Shown here in pieces: positions 61,501-64,000 of a stretch of DNA of 64,000 nucleotides (position 1 is the stretch's first letter; every line of letters starts with the position of its first letter). The notes under the pieces are model-generated. The model was not told the DNA's origin. It did not search any database and was given only the letters and a program-made list of their open reading frames with translations. Made by a program: the position numbers and the translations under genes. Origin of the DNA: DAOUCP01 sp034432155 (lineage in GTDB: Bacteria > Chloroflexota > Anaerolineae > Epilineales > Epilineaceae). The DNA lies in assembly GCA_034432155.1 (NCBI GenBank), contig DAOUCP010000043.1:1-64000 (forward strand), in the 5' to 3' direction.

Positions 61501-62539
61501 GTTCAAGCACCTAAAGCTTCGCGCACCCGGAGCTCGGGCCACCACCACCGGGCGGGTATCCGTGGCGGCCGACGTCCTGGAGTCGATGCGCGGCAGTCAT
61601 CCGGTGATCGACCTGGTTCTAGAGCACCGGCAGCTCTCCAAGATCAAGAGCACGTACGTCGATGCCCTGCCACAGCTCGTGCATCCGCGCAGTGGTCGCG
61701 TGCACACGTCGTTCAACCAGACTGGCGCGGTGACGGGTCGCCTGTCCTCGCAGGACCCCAACCTCCAGAACATCCCGATTCGCAGCGAACTGGGACGGGA
61801 GGTGCGCGAGGCCTTCGTGGCGCCGGAGGGCTGGCGATTGCTGGCTGCCGACTACTCGCAAGTCGAGCTCCGCATTGCCGCGCATCTATCGGCAGACCCA
61901 GGGCTCAAGGCCGCCTTCGCCGCTGGCGAGGACATCCATCGGGCGACGGCAGCCCGCGTGCTCGGCGTCCCGCTCGACCAGGTGACGCCCGATGAACGGG
62001 CATTTGCCAAGCGCGTCAACTTCGGGCTGCTGTACGGCATGGGCGCCCGATCGCTGGCCCAACAAGCCGGAATCCGGATGACGGACGCGCAGGCGTTCGT
62101 GGACGCCTACTTCGCGGCCTTTCCCAACATCCGGCGCTACCTCGAGGAGACGAAACGACGGGCCAAGGAGCAGGGCTACGCGGAGACGCTGCTGGGTCGG
62201 CGGCGCTACTTCCCGATCCTGCAGGTAGCCACCCGCGATGCCCGCACGAACGTGCTCCAACGGGCGGCGGAGCGCGAAGCCATCAACCATCCGATGCAGG
62301 GGTCGGTGGCCGACATCATCAAACTGGCCATGATCGGCATCCATCGCGCCCTGCAGGAGCGCCACCTGCAGGCGCGGATGCTCCTCCAGGTGCATGACGA
62401 ACTGGTCCTCGAGACACCGCTCGCCGAGGTGGACGAGGTGACCGATCTCGTCCGCAGCATCATGGAGGCCGCCTATCCGCTGGACCCGCCCCTGAAAGTC
62501 GACGTCGGGGTTGGCCGGAACTGGCTCGAAACCAAGTAG
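58556..62539 (+). CDS. polA: Exonuclease III-type AP endonuclease fused to DNA polymerase I
   Basis: One 1327-residue frame starts at an ATG with GGGGGAGGT before it. Residues 1-262 are a complete exonuclease III-type AP endonuclease (E38 in CLQELKA, Y109, D150/N152 in GDFNIAP, D221, D250-H251 in SDHAP). An Ala/Thr/Gln-rich linker (about 263-322) leads to a whole DNA polymerase I. Its 5' nuclease (326-612) has GYEADDIL and VTGDSDAF, and a second linker (613-727) follows. The 3'-5' exonuclease keeps its acids (D751, E753, D818, D894). The polymerase has motif A ADYSQVELR (D1099), motif B (K1152, Y1160) and motif C VHDE (1280-1282). The polymerase part could restart at ATG 59531, but no ribosome site precedes it. 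It would carry the nicking, flap-removal and filling steps of base excision repair. Confidence 0.93.
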   Translation: MLGVVDVATWNANSVRTRIDRLANWLEGAQPDVVCLQELKAPESEFPFDRLQKLGYRAAVYGQPTYNGVAIVSRSEPRDVQRGLSDGVADDQARLIAATVGPIRVLSAYVPNGQEVGSEKWAYKLEWLARLRAYLQRTCDPAQPLLLCGDFNIAPDDRDVARPDAWAGSVLCHGEARAALQRLLDWGLVDVVRRFYPEGGLYTWWDYRGRAYERDDGLRLDLILATAILAERVTAARVDRTEREGEKPSDHAPVVVSLDVEDLPEAADRGGRPASHAVLHTTAADRRSDQAVATPAEQEHTRPAQPASTSAAAEGQATSHARPLLMLIDGHSVAYRAFYGLPLYDRSGRLQFSTSGGEITNAVYGFASMLLKSWHEQQPDYVVAAFDRGRTFRDDLFPEYKATRDKMPDELAPQIPRIVELVEAFGVPAVAVEGYEADDILGTLARRAEAEGMEVLIVTGDSDAFQLISDGVRVLAPGRLWSDVAVHDRAKVVARYGLEPAQLIDFKALVGDPSDHVPGVKGVGPKSALPLLQRYGSVQGIYEHLEEVEPERVRRALAADRAMAELSRQLVTIRTDVPLAVQWSDCSVKRYDRGRVEALFDQLEFRGIRSRLPGAPRAEATTGDAERSEAGLEPSRGPTRPAAGASAAPPVDTSGAQPGAARVSEAGLSGVADSGTGAGAAPSGGRGHLGEPPAAYDDGQQMALFPGVHRPAAEAVGRAVAPVTATTIVADEATLERMVAELSRGEIVAFDTEATAPEPLRAELVGVALSSCEGTGYYVPVGHREASPQLPWSVVRPALARLLEDPSRPKAAHNAKYDMAILRQAGIEVRGLAMDTMLAAFVLEPGSRLGLKHLARTQLGIAMLEIEELIGSGKHQRTMADVPIAAAGPYAAADADMTLRLTRVQLPRLEETNLRSLLERVELPLVPVLLDMEFAGVLVDTQHLAVLSERLANRLQEIEAEIYRMVPVPFNVGSPQQLAEVLFKHLKLRAPGARATTTGRVSVAADVLESMRGSHPVIDLVLEHRQLSKIKSTYVDALPQLVHPRSGRVHTSFNQTGAVTGRLSSQDPNLQNIPIRSELGREVREAFVAPEGWRLLAADYSQVELRIAAHLSADPGLKAAFAAGEDIHRATAARVLGVPLDQVTPDERAFAKRVNFGLLYGMGARSLAQQAGIRMTDAQAFVDAYFAAFPNIRRYLEETKRRAKEQGYAETLLGRRRYFPILQVATRDARTNVLQRAAEREAINHPMQGSVADIIKLAMIGIHRALQERHLQARMLLQVHDELVLETPLAEVDEVTDLVRSIMEAAYPLDPPLKVDVGVGRNWLETK

Positions 62540-62567
62540 CGGCCGGGACGGGCCGTGGTCTTGCCGG

Positions 62568-64000
62568 GTGCCACAGCGCTGGCTCTTGGTGGGCATCGTG
62601 CTGCTGGCGGCTTGGCTGCGCGCCTGGCATCTGGACGCCATGTCGATTTGGCAAGACGAGGCGCTTTCGCTGTACCGGGCCACGAAGCCGCTGCCGTTCC
62701 TGGTGAGCGGGCGCATCGACATTGGCGAGCTGGTGACACGCGATGTCCAGCCACCGCTGTACTTCGTTCTTCTGGGAGGCTGGTTCCGCCTGGTGGGCGT
62801 CAGTACCTGGCTAGCCAAGTGGCCTTCGCTGGCCGCCGGCCTGGTCAGCCTGCCACTCTTGTGGGCGGTAGGCTGCCGCTGGTTGGGGCGACGCACCGCC
62901 TTGCTGGCGACGGGGGTAGCCGCGATCTCGCCCCTTACCTTGTGGTATAGCCAGGAGATCCGGAGCTACACCCTGCAGGTTGCCCTCGGACTGCTCGCCG
63001 TCTACAGCCTGGTCCGAGCTTGTGCCGCTCCGCGCGACCGCCAGCTGGGCGGCTGGCTGCTCCTCGCCACGGCTGCCAACGCGGCCCTCCTTTGGACGCA
63101 CTACCTCGGCTTCCAGTTGCTCCTGTTCCAAGTGCTTCTGGCAGCTGCGTCGGTGGCCCGGGCCGGTGGGCGCAGACTGCTCGCCGATCGACGGCTATGG
63201 ACCGCCGTCTTGGTCGTCGGGCTGCTCGCCTGGCCGTTGTTGCCATTCGCCTGGCACCGGCTGGGGCTGGGCGCGGAGACCGACCAGCATTTCGTTCCGC
63301 TGACGGTGATCCTGCGCGACGTAGTGCACGGCTTCACCTTCGGCTGGGATCCCCATCCGGAGCGGGTCGTCTGGATCGACAGCCTGGCCCTCCTGGCGCT
63401 GGGAATCGGGTTGGCGGTGCTTGTCAGGCGGAAGCCGGCCGTCGCTGCGACGCTCGGTGGCTTTCTCTTGTTGCCGGTCCTGGGCGTGTTCGCCATCACT
63501 CTGGTCAAGCCGGTATACATGGGCGTGCGCCACATCCTGCTTGCCTCGCCGCCTTACTTCCTCCTGCTCGCGGCTGGCTTGTCGGCCCTGCACCGACGCT
63601 GGCCACTCGGCGGACTGGCCGCCGGCGCCGTCCTGGGTGGTGCCATGGTCCAATCATGCTGGGGCTTTTACCACGACCCGGCCTATCGCAAGGACGATCT
63701 GCGCGCCTTGGCGCAACACGTGTCGCGCTGGGCAGTTCCCGGCGACCGGTTTGCGGTGTCGGATCCACGGCTGGTGCTGGCGTTCGAACAGCTCGTCGAT
63801 CGACTGCCGGTGCTGGCGGTCCCAGCGATGCGGGCCGACGGTCGGCTGGACGAGCGACCGCCTGCCGAGCAGCTGGCCGGGGTCCTGCCCCCTGAGGGGC
63901 GCCTGTGGTTCATGACGCCGCTTCCGGAGATGAAGGACTGGCTGGAGGCGACGGTGGCCAGGCCGATGGCGGCCGGCGAGGAGGCAATGACGGTGCCTGC
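62568..64000 (+). CDS. GT-C superfamily membrane glycosyltransferase (GT39-like), cut by the window end
   Basis: Reading from the GTG at 62568, 28 bp after the polymerase stop, the frame is open to the window end (at least 477 residues). It begins RWLLVGIVLLAAWLRAWHLD and then AMSIWQDEALSLY, whose W-x-D-E in the first outer loop is the usual acidic motif of lipid-sugar-dependent transferases (GT39/ArnT type). Many membrane segments follow, with SPLTLWYSQEIRSYTLQVAL and later VRHILLASPPYFLLLAAGL. The final ~100 residues look extracytoplasmic. Such enzymes use polyprenyl-phosphate sugars outside the membrane. Start codon and true end are uncertain. Confidence 0.85.
   Translation, partial: MPQRWLLVGIVLLAAWLRAWHLDAMSIWQDEALSLYRATKPLPFLVSGRIDIGELVTRDVQPPLYFVLLGGWFRLVGVSTWLAKWPSLAAGLVSLPLLWAVGCRWLGRRTALLATGVAAISPLTLWYSQEIRSYTLQVALGLLAVYSLVRACAAPRDRQLGGWLLLATAANAALLWTHYLGFQLLLFQVLLAAASVARAGGRRLLADRRLWTAVLVVGLLAWPLLPFAWHRLGLGAETDQHFVPLTVILRDVVHGFTFGWDPHPERVVWIDSLALLALGIGLAVLVRRKPAVAATLGGFLLLPVLGVFAITLVKPVYMGVRHILLASPPYFLLLAAGLSALHRRWPLGGLAAGAVLGGAMVQSCWGFYHDPAYRKDDLRALAQHVSRWAVPGDRFAVSDPRLVLAFEQLVDRLPVLAVPAMRADGRLDERPPAEQLAGVLPPEGRLWFMTPLPEMKDWLEATVARPMAAGEEAMTVP

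Noticed and set aside
1..64000. Sigma-54 promoter sites (TGGCAC-N5-TTGC)
   Set aside because: I scanned the TGGCAC and GTGCCA occurrences I could see by eye and found none with a proper TTGC partner. The scan was not exhaustive.

Overview
The window is strongly GC-rich, bacterial, and densely coded, with many ATGA/GTGA stop-start overlaps. I infer a Chloroflexota member, with moderate confidence. The grounds are exported proteins with Thr/Pro-rich linkers next to a short 'YLPL'/'HLPFLVRR' motif, frequent GTG starts, no sign of outer-membrane genes, and the mix of families. No rRNA, tRNA, CRISPR array or insertion sequence was found.

Left part (0-15 kb, minus strand). A histidine kinase, a PhoB-type regulator and a second regulator with a degraded receiver lie upstream of a polysaccharide block: O-antigen ligase with TPRs, a flippase and a GT2 transferase. 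A rhodanese and a dodecin follow. Upstream are a FecR-domain protein, a YugP-like zinc peptidase, a small lipoprotein and a secreted phospholipase D with a lamin-tail domain.

Middle (15-34 kb). An NtrC-type activator overlaps rpoN, whose product has an unusual C4 zinc-ribbon-like insert. Then come ndk, an exported cohesin/LysM protein and a solitary hutU. A cobalamin riboswitch with its own promoter and terminator precedes three genes: a membrane-anchored DUF4430/transcobalamin-like protein, a fused ECF S+T membrane protein and a fused double ECF ATPase. This looks like a compact vitamin B12 uptake unit. A large secreted subtilase, a small basic protein, a GT4 transferase and a FecR/SH3-like lipoprotein follow.

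Right part (34-64 kb). A conserved dnaX-ybaB-recR block precedes ddl plus a VWA protein and an SLC13-type transporter with four TrkA-C domains. A plus-strand envelope polysaccharide region follows: flippase, pyruvyl transferase, glycosyltransferases, VWA protein, GDP-6-deoxyhexose enzymes (rmd, gmd), phosphohexomutase, TatD nuclease and polyprenyl synthase. It ends with a single 1327-residue reading frame joining an exonuclease III-type AP endonuclease to a complete DNA polymerase I, then a GT-C family membrane transferase cut by the window edge.

Most notable are the ExoIII-PolA fusion, the riboswitch-led B12 unit with its double fusion, the zinc-ribbon sigma-54, a set of unrelated 29-42 bp degenerate tandem repeats beside genes (one family in frame inside a glycosyltransferase), and three genes whose promoters predict leaderless GTG starts.
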